Below are positions 1 through 8,140 of a DNA stretch of 64,000 nt, piece by piece (within the stretch, counting starts at the first letter, position 1; the number at the start of each line of letters is the position of its first letter). Below the pieces are notes generated by a model. The model had not been told where the DNA came from. It saw only the letters and a list, made by a program, of their open reading frames with translations, and searched no databases. The stretch comes from Atribacter laminatus. GTDB taxonomy: Bacteria; Atribacterota; Atribacteria; Atribacterales; Atribacteraceae. The stretch is taken from the NCBI RefSeq assembly GCF_015775515.1, contig NZ_CP065383.1, positions 1,798,001 to 1,862,000 of the forward strand, given 5' to 3'. The position numbers and the translations under genes are program-made.

Positions 1-4
1 TGGC

Positions 5-748
5 TCAATTTTTAATCCCATGTCGTTCCCTCATTGACACTTTGCCGTCAATAAGGATGGTATAGGAATCATGGACAATACGATCAAGAATGGCATCTGC
101 TAGTGTATCTTCGCCGATCTTTTCATGCCACCCACGTGGAGCAAATTGGGTGCAAAAAATAGTAGAAGCATTCTGATGTCTTGCTTCAACGATCTCAAGG
201 AGATCCATTGCCTGGGTGTCTTTAAGTGGAGTTAAGAGCCATTCATCCAAAATGAGTAAGCCAACCTTTTTGTACTTCTTCATCACCATCTGATAGACAC
301 CTTCACCTCGAGCCACTGCCAGTTCATCCAGAAGATCCGGTAGTCGGATATACTTAACGGTATAATAGTTGCGACAAGCCGCCATACCAAAAGCACAGGC
401 AACATAAGATTTCCCGTTTCCAGAGGCACCCATGATGATGAGGTTGCGTTTCTCCTGGATGTAAGCGCACCCAGATAGCCGTAGGATTTGTGCCTTATCT
501 AGTTTCCTGTCGGCATGGTATTCAATATCTTCAATGCTAGCCTGAGGATAGCGGAAATCTGCTTTTTTAATGAGATGGAGCAGTTTATTGCTTCTGCGTT
601 TAGCCCATTCCACATCAACAAGAATACCAACCCGTTCTTCAAACGATAGCTCCTGATATTTCTCATCAGACAGTTGGCGTTTGAAAGCATCCGCCATAGC
701 GGAGAGTCGCATGTCATGCAGCTTGTTCATGGTCGTAGAATTAATCAT
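5..748 (-). CDS. istB: IS21 helper ATPase IstB
   Basis: AAA+ ATPase that assists the IS21 transposase IstA in choosing and remodelling target DNA. With the start at 748 the protein has 247 residues, the usual IstB size. It shows a Walker A motif GASGNGKS at residues 107-114 and a Walker B-like LLILDEW near residue 170. The open frame extends further upstream to 931, but that extension overlaps istA; ATG 748 sits 8 nt after GGAGG and overlaps the istA stop, the classic translational coupling of IS21 istA-istB pairs. The stop is at 5-7, so the gene is complete in the window. Confidence 0.95.
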   Translation of the reverse strand: MINSTTMNKLHDMRLSAMADAFKRQLSDEKYQELSFEERVGILVDVEWAKRRSNKLLHLIKKADFRYPQASIEDIEYHADRKLDKAQILRLSGCAYIQEKRNLIIMGASGNGKSYVACAFGMAACRNYYTVKYIRLPDLLDELAVARGEGVYQMVMKKYKKVGLLILDEWLLTPLKDTQAMDLLEIVEARHQNASTIFCTQFAPRGWHEKIGEDTLADAILDRIVHDSYTILIDGKVSMRERHGIKN

Positions 749-2294
749 TGTCTTTTCCTCCATAGTAGCCGGCACCCCGGACAAATCCGTAGATGTTGGG
801 ATTGTCTTTTGTCGCTTTTTGTCGATCTGATTGGACTGATATTCTATCCTGACCGGTTTTGAGGATGGTCTGGATGATTTTGAAACTCGGACTGGGCGTG
901 TAACAAAGTGCCCGCTGGCACGCTTCTTCAAAGCGGGATAAAGAATACTTGTCAGCGAGTTTCATAAGCGATGTACAAGAACGGTAACCTTGTTTCTCAA
1001 CTCTTGATGCTGACAAAAGAGCATTCACCACAATGACGGCATGAGGTCCAATGGAAGCAGCCCAATTCCTAAAATGATCAGCATTTACAGCCAGGTACTG
1101 TTTATGTTTCTCTGGCATGTGATCCGGTACCGTGACAATCTGGCCTTCCTGACCGCGAATCCGAATATGGGAAGCAATGCGATGATTGTGGTAAAAAACT
1201 TCAACAGTTTTGCTGGTTATACGTACCTCCACTTGATGCCGGATGTACTCATAGGGCACTGAGTAGTGATTTTTATCCACAATTATGTGATAATCGTACT
1301 GTACGGACGCCGTTGACCAGGTGGCAAGCTCGTATGGGGAAGTAGGCAAAGGCAAAAGCAGTGCTTTTTCCTCTTCTAGGAAGGCGCTTTTCCTGCTTCC
1401 CGGCTTCTTTTGAAAAGGTTTCTGGTTGAATTCTTCCAGCTTAAGACGGATGGCGCTATTCAGTTCGTGTAATGAAAAGAACTGTTGGTTTCGCAAAGAG
1501 GCAATGATCCAGGTGGAAATAATACCCACCGTACTTTCGGCATGGGGCTTGTCTTTGGGGCGCCTGACTCGGGCTGGAATGACTGCTGTCCCGTAATGCT
1601 CGGCCATTTCTTGATAGGTTCTATTAATCTTGGGATCTGGTCGAGAGGCTTTATCTACACTGGTTTTTAAATTGTCTGGCACGAGGATTCTGGCCACTCC
1701 ACCAAAGTATTTGAACGCATGAACATGAGCATTGACCCAGCTTTCCATATCCATTGACAGGAAGGCTTCTACATAGGCATACTGGCTGCAAGATAGGCTC
1801 GCTACGAAGATATAGGCTGGAATAAGTTCACCGGTTAGATTATCAACAATAAAACCAGTCTTTCCAGCCCAGTCCACTTCCAGCATTTCACCGGGTTTGC
1901 GCTTAATGCGCATAGTGGCTTTGGTGGTATTGGCATACTTATGATAATACCGACAGAATTGGCTGTACATGAGTGGGATTTCACCATTGAAGCGGCATTG
2001 TTCATGGTACTCATGCCACAACAAACTTAAGGTGACACCACTTTTGGCCATTTCTTTATGAACATATTCGCAATCCGGTATTTTTCGATTGGACTGACTC
2101 CTTTTTTCCGGAAAAAGGAGTTCCTGAAGATCTGCATCCGACATGTTTTTATCGAAAGGCCATGAAATCTCATGCCTTTCTGCCCGTTCAACCACATTAC
2201 GGATTGTGGTCCGTGAGCACTGGCAACTGGCAGCAATGCCACGTTGACTCACACCTTGGCTGTGAAGCCGAAGAATTTCTCGATACTTGATCAT
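741..2294 (-). CDS. istA: IS21 transposase IstA
   Basis: DDE-type transposase of 517 residues, a normal IstA length. The N-terminus holds a helix-turn-helix (about residues 5-35). An rve-type catalytic core follows, with candidate acidic triad residues D141 (EVDWAG), D207 (VPDNLK) and E253 (HAEST). The frame is uninterrupted, so the element may still be active or was inserted recently. A purine-rich AGGAGG lies about 12 nt before ATG 2294, a little far. It overlaps istB by 8 nt. The terminal repeats of the element lie immediately upstream, between 2356 and 2436. Confidence 0.95.
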   Translation of the reverse strand: MIKYREILRLHSQGVSQRGIAASCQCSRTTIRNVVERAERHEISWPFDKNMSDADLQELLFPEKRSQSNRKIPDCEYVHKEMAKSGVTLSLLWHEYHEQCRFNGEIPLMYSQFCRYYHKYANTTKATMRIKRKPGEMLEVDWAGKTGFIVDNLTGELIPAYIFVASLSCSQYAYVEAFLSMDMESWVNAHVHAFKYFGGVARILVPDNLKTSVDKASRPDPKINRTYQEMAEHYGTAVIPARVRRPKDKPHAESTVGIISTWIIASLRNQQFFSLHELNSAIRLKLEEFNQKPFQKKPGSRKSAFLEEEKALLLPLPTSPYELATWSTASVQYDYHIIVDKNHYSVPYEYIRHQVEVRITSKTVEVFYHNHRIASHIRIRGQEGQIVTVPDHMPEKHKQYLAVNADHFRNWAASIGPHAVIVVNALLSASRVEKQGYRSCTSLMKLADKYSLSRFEEACQRALCYTPSPSFKIIQTILKTGQDRISVQSDRQKATKDNPNIYGFVRGAGYYGGKDND

Positions 2295-2436
2295 TTATTT
2301 GATCAGCCTCCTAATGAAGATTTACACTTTACAGTGTATTTCCTCATTATATGTCAGGTGGATCTCTCCATGACCAAGGTGGGCCTATTTGATACTCATG
2401 GTGGACCTTTTTGAGTATACGAGTGGGTCTATCCCA

Positions 2437-2920
2437 AAATATTACTCACCTCAAACAAATTGGTTTGATTGATTCTTACCGAGGTTGGTTAACTCGTCCC
2501 TGGAGTGCTATGCATTGTGTTATTGTTGCCGATGTATGGAAGATTACTCCACTTGTTGCACTATTGCTTTTGGCAGGATTGCAAACCATACCTCGAGAAA
2601 TGTATGAAGCTGCAACCGTTGATGGAGCAAGTCGGTGGAGAAGTCTTTTTTCGATCACCTTGCCTCTATTGAAATCGACGATTATTGTCGTCTTAGTCAT
2701 GCGTAGCTTGGATGCCTTTCGGGTTTTCGATATCGTTTACATTATGACTTCAGGCGGACCAGCCAATGCCACCAAGGTTATTTCCTTTATGACATATCAA
2801 GAAGCCTTTAAATTTTTAAATTTTGGTCGTGGTTCTGCACTGGCTTATCTCATTACTTTAATAATCGCTCTTTTGGCTTATGTTTATACCATTAACATTG
2901 GAAAACAGATTGAATATTAG
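2437..2920 (+). pseudogene. 3' remnant of a CUT1-type sugar ABC transporter permease (MalF/UgpA-like), split by IS21
   Basis: The translation matches the C-terminal half of a MalF/UgpA-type membrane permease of carbohydrate ABC importers. It contains the EAA loop that docks on the ATPase (EAATVDGASRW, then TLPLL) and the last membrane helices. An open frame can be read from TTG 2411, but its first residues come from the IS21 end. The N-terminal helices are missing, presumably left on the far side of the element before base 1. The fragment keeps its spacing to the next permease gene (54 nt). It cannot form a normal permease alone, so the importer is probably inactive. Confidence 0.85.
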
Positions 2921-2974
2921 TGGTGAATATTCGTTGTATTCTTTCAGCTCGAATTCTATTTCAGGAGTAGACGG

Positions 2975-3826
2975 ATGGGTGTAAAAAAACAAAAAATTTT
3001 TCGGATAATCGGTGTCACCCTTGGATCAATCATACTCGTGATTGGTTTGTTAACCCCCTTAGTATGGCTGTTAATTTCGAGTGTTGCTGATTTAAAAGAT
3101 TTGCTAAAAATTCCATTGCAATGGATACCTGAAAATATTTCCTTTGAAAGATATGCAAAGATACTTTTTTCCCAAGGTTCGGAAAGTGAATTCCGGATAA
3201 CAATGATGAATAGCTTTGTGATAGCTTCTGCAGTTACCATTATTTGTGTTTCAATTGGCTCGCTCTCGGCTTATGCTTTTTCACGACTCAAATTTCCTGG
3301 GAAAGATAAAATTTTATTTGTACTTCTCTTTTCCTACATGCTTCCGCCAGTGGCTATTATTATCCCTATCTATCAAATATTTAGCCGATATAGTTTGCTC
3401 GATACGAAAACCGCTTTAATTCTCGTTTATTCTGCAATCATCACCCCTTTCGTGATTTGGATAATGCGGACTTATTTCGATAGCATCCCACGGGATTTGG
3501 AAGATGCAGCAAAAATTGATGGATGCACCTATTTAGGCATGTTATTCCGGATTATGATTCCTCTTTCGGCACCGGGGATTGTGGCTACTCTTCTTTTAGC
3601 GTTTTTAATGTCTTGGGAAGAGTTTTTTATGGCTTTAATCATGACCTCATCAGCTGCATCAAAAACCATTCCCATATCAATCGCCGAATTTTCCGGCCGT
3701 CATTCAATTGACTTTGGGATGATGGCTACCGGTGGTATATTAGCAGCTATTCCACCGGTTATTATTGCTTTGATTTTCCAAAAATACATCGTCGGCGGTT
3801 TACTATCCGGAGCAGTTAAGGGGTAA
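2975..3826 (+). CDS. Carbohydrate ABC transporter permease, MalG/UgpE type
   Basis: Second inner-membrane permease of a CUT1 sugar importer, 283 residues. About six membrane segments are visible; the N-terminal one is at residues 12-35. The EAA cytoplasmic loop (EDAAKIDGCTYL, followed by IPLSAPG) lies near residues 175-200. AGGAG sits 7 nt before ATG 2975. It originally followed the MalF-type partner in one operon, but that gene is now cut by IS21, so this one may be an orphan. No substrate-binding protein or ATPase of the same system is visible in the window; they may lie upstream of base 1. The substrate cannot be deduced. Confidence 0.9.
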   Translation: MGVKKQKIFRIIGVTLGSIILVIGLLTPLVWLLISSVADLKDLLKIPLQWIPENISFERYAKILFSQGSESEFRITMMNSFVIASAVTIICVSIGSLSAYAFSRLKFPGKDKILFVLLFSYMLPPVAIIIPIYQIFSRYSLLDTKTALILVYSAIITPFVIWIMRTYFDSIPRDLEDAAKIDGCTYLGMLFRIMIPLSAPGIVATLLLAFLMSWEEFFMALIMTSSAASKTIPISIAEFSGRHSIDFGMMATGGILAAIPPVIIALIFQKYIVGGLLSGAVKG

Positions 3827-3848
3827 AGAAATATTTATTGAAATAACC

Positions 3849-3884
3849 ATAAAAAAAGCCTGGCTGCAATAGCAACCAGGCTTA
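3849..3884 (-). terminator. Rho-independent terminator between convergent genes
   Basis: Inverted repeat AAGCCTGG / CCAGGCTT (3856-3863 and 3876-3883) with a 12-nt loop. Read on the minus strand it is followed directly by a run of seven T, so it terminates the 3901-4380 gene. It may also stop the permease transcript from the other side, where only a weak T tract is present. Confidence 0.8.
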
Positions 3885-3900
3885 GAATAATATGAACTTT

Positions 3901-4380
3901 TTATTCTTCAGCAGCTTCTTTTTTGATTTCGATAGATTCTAAAATTGCTTGAATCTTTTCATCGGTTTCGTGTTCTGGGCCCATTATACCGATTGAGATT
4001 TTCTCGCCACCCAATAAAGCCGTATAGAGAGATTGATGAGTTCCCGAATAATCAAAGGTGCTTTTGAGGAATTGGAATCCTAACATTTCAACCACAACTG
4101 GCTCTGACCCTTTGAATTGTTCAACAAAAATTTTCATGGAGCTTTTCCAGTCAGCATCGGTCAAATTATATCCTTCTTTTTTTAGCTCCACCATGTAGGT
4201 TGCCATGCGGTTGAAGATTTGGACTGCACCATTTTCATAAACGATAAATTGCCAAGTATCCGGTACTAAAAATTTGAAATTATCAGTTTCTTGAATCTGG
4301 TCTTCGGCATAAACAAATCCCACTAAAAGCACGCCAATCACTACGGTTAATAATGCAATGTTGATTCCTTTTCTCCTCAT
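3901..4380 (-). CDS. Secreted protein of unknown function (PsbP/DUF1795-like fold suspected)
   Basis: 159 residues. Residues 1-25 form a signal peptide (basic MRRKG, a hydrophobic stretch, cleavage after VYA). The mature part is a single small domain with a pattern seen in other secreted proteins of this window: an early 'NFKFLVPDTWQF' strand, a central amphipathic helix, then strands and a final short helix. This resembles PsbP/DUF1795-type domains in outline, but the match is weak and I do not recognise a family. It sits upstream of terminator 3849-3884 and downstream of another secreted protein on the same strand, 97 nt apart. The C-terminus is acidic. Confidence 0.7.
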   Translation of the reverse strand: MRRKGINIALLTVVIGVLLVGFVYAEDQIQETDNFKFLVPDTWQFIVYENGAVQIFNRMATYMVELKKEGYNLTDADWKSSMKIFVEQFKGSEPVVVEMLGFQFLKSTFDYSGTHQSLYTALLGGEKISIGIMGPEHETDEKIQAILESIEIKKEAAEE

Positions 4381-4477
4381 GGTTTATCCTCCTTTTTTTA
4401 AAAGCCGTTTAATAAAATAATATCTGATAAATGCGATTATTTATACACTAAATGAGAAATTTAATAGAATTGAGAAA

Positions 4478-5014
4478 TTATTTTTCAGGGATTTCTTTAA
4501 GAGTACTGGATACCATGGAAATTATTTTTTCCACTTCTTCTCTTTGAACCGAGAGATTCCACCGGAAAGCTATAGCTAAAGAATCACCATTGGAAAGAGG
4601 AACTAAATAGAACTCCATCATTCCATCATGGGGAATTACCATGTCCAAAACTTGACCAGTAATAGTGTTTTCCAGAAATGAACGATCCATAGTTTCGAGA
4701 GGTGGTTCGGTAGTTCCCAAAAAGACAACTTTTACATACTCAATAACATCTTCATTGGTATTCCCCAGATCTTCTTTCATGTTTTTTGGCACAGCTACCA
4801 AAGTTATTTCAATCTGTACAGTTTTGAAGTCGGCGTTAGGAGGATTCAACAATGAAACCGCATCCAAGCCAACTTCAACCGGCTGGGAGAACTCGACCGG
4901 ACTTTTGAAAGCCACTTTCCACCAGTTGTATGAGAAATTCTCTAAACCATAAGCCGATGTTCCTAAAATGAGTACTGTTATGATACCGATCAAAAATATC
5001 AGTTTTGTATTCAT
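4478..5014 (-). CDS. Secreted protein of unknown function
   Basis: 178 residues with an N-terminal signal peptide (residues 1-23, ending at SAYG). The mature part starts with an aromatic stretch (NFSYNWWKVAF) and contains a mixed alpha/beta domain ending in a long amphipathic helix (REEVEKIISMVSSTLKEI). An AGGAGG-like site (AAGGAGGCTTAA on the minus strand) precedes ATG 5014. It probably shares a transcript with 3901-4380. The C-terminal 'local fitness' pattern (strand, strand, helix) recalls the DUF1795/PsbP-like proteins elsewhere in the window, but no catalytic motif is visible and no function can be given. Confidence 0.7.
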   Translation of the reverse strand: MNTKLIFLIGIITVLILGTSAYGLENFSYNWWKVAFKSPVEFSQPVEVGLDAVSLLNPPNADFKTVQIEITLVAVPKNMKEDLGNTNEDVIEYVKVVFLGTTEPPLETMDRSFLENTITGQVLDMVIPHDGMMEFYLVPLSNGDSLAIAFRWNLSVQREEVEKIISMVSSTLKEIPEK

Positions 5015-5740
5015 GCTATTAAGCCTCCTTGAGTGGTACTGTTTTTGAATATTGTTTTCACTGAATCTGGATATTGTTTTGCCTATTCCATTGGTTTGAT
5101 GAAGGATCGAGTTCTATTCTAAAAATCCCGGAAAGATTTTATAGGTAACTTATATAAAGCAACTCACCAGGATCTCATTCTAGGCTTCCACCCTCATCCT
5201 CACCTTCTCCCATCAAGGGAGAAGGAACTTTAAGTCGTCATTGCGAAACCTGGTTTTTTGAGGTCGTGGCAATCTCTTCAGTCATCTTTTATTATGTGTG
5301 GAATTGTGGAATTGGTATAAATGAGATGCTTATCATGTCCGGTAAAACGCTACCTTCCTCAGAATGAAAGAATGGCTCAATGAGATTGCCACGACGCATA
5401 GGACGCTCCTTGCAATGACGGATTTAGATAGGTTTTTTCATCCTCATCTGATGCCACGAAAGTGGCATGACGGTCTATCCTGAAAACCCACGGGCATGTC
5501 GAATCAGGCCCCTACAAAAGAATATGATATGTGGGTGCGACAATTTATTGCGCCCGATTGATGTAGCGACATGCCATAGCATTTCGAATCTTGGGCTTTT
5601 ACCCTCATCTGGTGCCACAACACAACTGACATGGGGGGTTCATAGAGCCAGAGAAAACCCTTCAATTATTATATGGTTTTTTTATCTTTTTGCTATTTTT
5701 TCAGAGATTATTTGAGGATTTTTTAGGATAAAAACGTTAT
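5015..5740. repeat. Intergenic repeat cluster with composite element copy (reverse)
   Basis: No convincing gene in this 726-bp gap. It holds one copy of the CCTCATCCTCACCTTCTCCC / GGGAGAAGG repeat (about 5189-5231), two degenerate copies of the 'GAGATTGCCACG ... GCAATGACG' repeat (about 5241-5295 and 5379-5423), and a reverse-oriented copy of the composite three-hairpin element at about 5477-5600, whose palindrome (5568-5587) is degenerate. A short open frame at 5467-5715 runs through the composite element and is not credible. Confidence 0.75.
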
Positions 5741-6394
5741 TCAATGAAACCCAATATGCATAATTACTTTCCCAATAATCCGGATTTCTTGAATTCCCGG
5801 TTGAACAACGATAGGGGGGAAAGCTGGATTAGAGGCTTGCAGAATAACGGTACTATTTTGAAAAAAAATCCTCTTGATAGTAAAACCTTCATCTTCAATA
5901 TAAGCGATGACTATATCACCACTACGGGCTTCCAGATCGGGAGAAAAAAGGACCCGATCACCATTGCGGATACCATCGCCCTGCATACTATCTCCTTTAG
6001 CATGGATGAGGTAAGCACGGATACCATCCAGAGAGGACTCCGATACTGGAAAGGGGAGAAGGCTTTTTTTGAAAACCTCGTATCCTTCGACGCATTCTTC
6101 CAACTCACCACCGGGCTTCCCGCAGGGAATCGAGTTCCCCAGCACCGGTACCATAACTTCGCCTTCATCAAGAGTAAAGAAATCTTTCCCAACCAAACCT
6201 AACTGCAAGAAGAGCTCACGCTCTGGAACTCCCAAGACCTGGTTAATCTTCCGGAGGTTGGTTAGATCCGGCTCAAACTCTCCACTCAACCAGCGAGAAA
6301 CCGTTGCTGGGGAAACACCAGCTTGTTCGGCCAGTTTCCTCTGGGTCAATCCCAGTTTTTTTAGTTTTTCCGATAACCATAAATTGAATTTCAT
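5741..6394 (-). CDS. LexA/CI-type repressor: HTH domain plus S24 self-cleaving peptidase
   Basis: 217 residues. Residues 8-62 form an XRE/Cro-type helix-turn-helix (LTQRKLAEQAGVSPATVSRW). Residues about 80-217 form an S24 peptidase: catalytic Ser136 in GDSM and Lys174 in FTIKR, with a probable cleavage site Cys91-Gly92 (the same Cys-Gly pair used by E. coli UmuD). Family knowledge: RecA-stimulated self-cleavage inactivates such repressors after DNA damage. The gene is divergent from the UmuD-like/UmuC pair. A perfect palindrome TTGCGT-AA-ACGCAA (6419-6432) overlaps the -35 of its own promoter, so autoregulation and control of the polymerase genes is a good inference. Confidence 0.92.
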   Translation of the reverse strand: MKFNLWLSEKLKKLGLTQRKLAEQAGVSPATVSRWLSGEFEPDLTNLRKINQVLGVPERELFLQLGLVGKDFFTLDEGEVMVPVLGNSIPCGKPGGELEECVEGYEVFKKSLLPFPVSESSLDGIRAYLIHAKGDSMQGDGIRNGDRVLFSPDLEARSGDIVIAYIEDEGFTIKRIFFQNSTVILQASNPAFPPIVVQPGIQEIRIIGKVIMHIGFH

Positions 6395-6400
6395 AGCACC

Positions 6401-6430
6401 ATTATTTTACAAAAATAATTGCGTAAACGC
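6401..6430 (-). promoter_or_regulatory. Promoter of the S24 repressor gene
   Basis: On the minus strand TTGCGT (-35) and TAAAAT (-10) are separated by 17 nt, and the -10 lies close to the repressor ATG at 6394. The -35 hexamer is one half of the palindrome at 6419-6432, so a protein bound there would block this promoter. Confidence 0.6.
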
Positions 6431-6432
6431 AA
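6419..6432. promoter_or_regulatory. Putative operator palindrome TTGCGTAAACGCAA
   Basis: Perfect inverted repeat with 6-bp arms and a 2-bp centre, located between the divergent repressor and UmuD-like genes. Half-site relatives (ACGCAA or ACGCCAA) occur at about 6450-6456 and 6511-6517, inside and downstream of the polymerase-side promoter. The arrangement fits cooperative repressor binding on both promoters; it is not the common LexA box of E. coli or Bacillus. Confidence 0.6.
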
Positions 6433-6442
6433 CTCATACCTC

Positions 6443-6471
6443 TTGACAAAACGCCAACGCACCAGTTAAAT
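6443..6471 (+). promoter_or_regulatory. Promoter of the UmuD-like/UmuC operon
   Basis: TTGACA (6443-6448) and TTAAAT (6466-6471) with exactly 17 nt between them. It lies 11 nt from the operator palindrome and overlaps an ACGCCAA half-site in the spacer. Confidence 0.7.
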
Positions 6472-6538
6472 TGTTGAGTACAGTAAATACAAAATTATAA
6501 AATTGATATAACGCAACAAAAAGGAGATGCGATCTGCC

Positions 6539-6865
6539 TTGAAATTTACCGGTTTTGCCAACCCATCAGAACAGTTTGCCGAGAAGCGATTGGATTTGAA
6601 CACTCTGCTTGTCCGGCACCCAGCCGCCACTTTTCTTTTGCGGGCGAAAGGAGAAGACAGCAAGAATCTCGGTATTTGCTCGGGTGACATCCTGGTGGTT
6701 GACCGGTCAATCCAACCCGGAGATAACGCCCTGGTGGTAGCAGCGGTAGAAGGAACGTTGCGATTGTCACGGATAAGAGCAAAGAATGGAAAATTGCTCC
6801 TTCCCATTGCTGGAGAAGCTCGGGTGGTCGGCGTGGTGACCGCTGTTATTCACTTTCCAGGGTAA
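6539..6865 (+). CDS. UmuD-like protein lacking catalytic residues (UmuD'-like polymerase partner)
   Basis: The sequence aligns along most of its length with UmuD ([41 protein letters not shown]), the subunit that pairs with UmuC. The frame is open from ATG 6527 (112 residues), but AAGGAG directly abuts that ATG; TTG 6539, 12 nt after the site, is the likelier start (108 residues). In the 112-residue numbering the catalytic Ser position is Asp44 and the Lys position is Ser81; the Cys-Gly cleavage pair is Thr8-Gly9. The protein therefore looks unable to self-cleave and starts where processed UmuD' would start. It is 4 nt upstream of umuC, so the two are co-expressed. Confidence 0.85.
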   Translation: MKFTGFANPSEQFAEKRLDLNTLLVRHPAATFLLRAKGEDSKNLGICSGDILVVDRSIQPGDNALVVAAVEGTLRLSRIRAKNGKLLLPIAGEARVVGVVTAVIHFPG

Positions 6866-6869
6866 AATT

Positions 6870-8129
6870 ATGAAAAGCATTGTAGCCTTGGCCGATTGTA
6901 ATTCTTTTTATGCCTCCTGTGAGCGGGCCATGCGACCGGACCTCGACGGGTGTCCAATCGTGGTTCTTTCCAACAACGATACCATGGTGGTGGCAGCTTC
7001 GGCGGAGGCGAAAGCAATGGGAATCGATCTGGGAGTGCCGCTTTTTAAAATTCAACCTTTGATCAAAAAGCATGGCATTGCGGTTTTTTCTTCCAATTAT
7101 ACTCTTTACGCTGATCTTTCCGAACGGGTGATGGAAACCATGGCCCGCTTTGTCATGCGCTATGAGGTTTATTCTATTGACGAAGCCTTTCTAAGTTTAT
7201 CGGAATTTGCCGATCTTGACCTTACCCATTACGGGAAAACCATCCGGGAAGCAGTAAAAAGAGAAGTGGGCATTCCGGTGTCGGTGGGAATCGCCGGTAC
7301 TAAGACCCTTTCCAAAGTAGCAACCAAGGTGGCCAAGAAACTCCCCAATGGGGTATATGATATTCGGGGCAACGAAAAGGCTATTTTGGAAAAGTTTCCA
7401 GTTGAAGATGTCTGGGGTATCGGATGGCAGTACACCAAACTTCTTCATCGCTGGGGAGTTTCTACCGCTCTTGACTTCACTCGTCTTCCGGAAAGATGGG
7501 TACAGAAACACATGACGGTGGATGGCCTTCGAACCCAAATGGAACTTAAAGGTATTCCCTGCCTGCCGTTGCAGGAAATACGACCGACCCGGAAGCAGAT
7601 GGTCGTATCCCGAGGTTTTGGAAAAGTAGTCGGAGTCCGGGAGGAATTGGAAGAAGCTTTGTGTGACTATGCAACTTTGGCTGCCTGGAAGTTGCGCCGA
7701 GAAGGATTGGCTGCTAAGACCATAAGCATATTCATCATGACCAGCCCTTTTCGCTCCGGTCCTCAATATGCCAATATTACTACCGCCAGATTCCCAGAGG
7801 CTACCAACTCCACAGTGGCTTTTATTCGAATAATACGGGCAATCCTCCCTCGAATTTATCGTTCGGGATACGCCTACCGAAAGGCCGGGGTTATCCTTCC
7901 TGAACTTTGTAATGAAAAATTGATCCAAGGAAACCTTTTTGTTTCTTTCTTAGAACGAAAAGAGCAGCGGTTGCTACAGGCGATCGACAAAATCAACGAC
8001 CGATGGGGGCGGGAGGTGGTCCATTTTGGAGCAGTAGGACTAGTACAACCCTGGGCAATGCGCCGGGAAAGGCTTTCTCCCTGCTTTACCACCAACTGGG
8101 GAGAGCTTCCGGTGGCTTATGTGTCGTGA
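6870..8129 (+). CDS. umuC: Y-family translesion DNA polymerase V catalytic subunit UmuC
   Basis: 419 residues, the same size as E. coli UmuC. It begins with the Y-family palm motif [12 protein letters not shown] (metal ligand Asp9), followed by the second catalytic motif YSIDEAF (Asp104, Glu105). HhH and little-finger regions follow, and the C-terminus ends in a DUF4113-like segment (TTNWGELP). It catalyses error-prone synthesis past DNA lesions together with UmuD'. It lies directly behind the UmuD-like gene under the operator-controlled promoter. It converges on the ABC ATPase gene at 8141 with only 11 nt between stops. A long antisense frame (7197-7928) is a shadow. Confidence 0.97.
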   Translation: MKSIVALADCNSFYASCERAMRPDLDGCPIVVLSNNDTMVVAASAEAKAMGIDLGVPLFKIQPLIKKHGIAVFSSNYTLYADLSERVMETMARFVMRYEVYSIDEAFLSLSEFADLDLTHYGKTIREAVKREVGIPVSVGIAGTKTLSKVATKVAKKLPNGVYDIRGNEKAILEKFPVEDVWGIGWQYTKLLHRWGVSTALDFTRLPERWVQKHMTVDGLRTQMELKGIPCLPLQEIRPTRKQMVVSRGFGKVVGVREELEEALCDYATLAAWKLRREGLAAKTISIFIMTSPFRSGPQYANITTARFPEATNSTVAFIRIIRAILPRIYRSGYAYRKAGVILPELCNEKLIQGNLFVSFLERKEQRLLQAIDKINDRWGREVVHFGAVGLVQPWAMRRERLSPCFTTNWGELPVAYVS

Positions 8130-8140
8130 GAAACTCCGAC

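Larger units (their letters stand above)
1..2436 (-). mobile_element. IS21-family insertion sequence (partial, one end inside window)
   Basis: The element contains istA and istB in their usual overlapping order, read on the minus strand. Past the istA start lie at least four iterated motifs resembling GGTGGRYCT followed by TTTGA-like sequence, beginning near 2357, 2377, 2400 and 2422 (spacing about 20-23 bp). Multiple terminal repeats of this kind are typical of IS21 transposase-binding ends. If the tip begins with TG as in other IS21 elements, the end is about 2436; beyond it the reading frame continues as a sugar permease. The other end lies before base 1, so neither the target duplication nor the full length can be seen. 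The end position is inferred. Confidence 0.85.

Noticed and set aside
5467-5715. 82-codon frame in the intergenic gap
   Set aside because: It runs through a composite repeat; translation shows repeat-derived text only.
5744-6202. 152-codon frame antisense to the S24 repressor
   Set aside because: The minus-strand repressor has clear HTH and S24 motifs; the antisense frame has none.
7197-7928. 243-codon frame antisense to umuC
   Set aside because: Shadow of the well-supported umuC frame; composition is not protein-like (many Ser/Arg/Gly/Phe) and there is no ribosome site.
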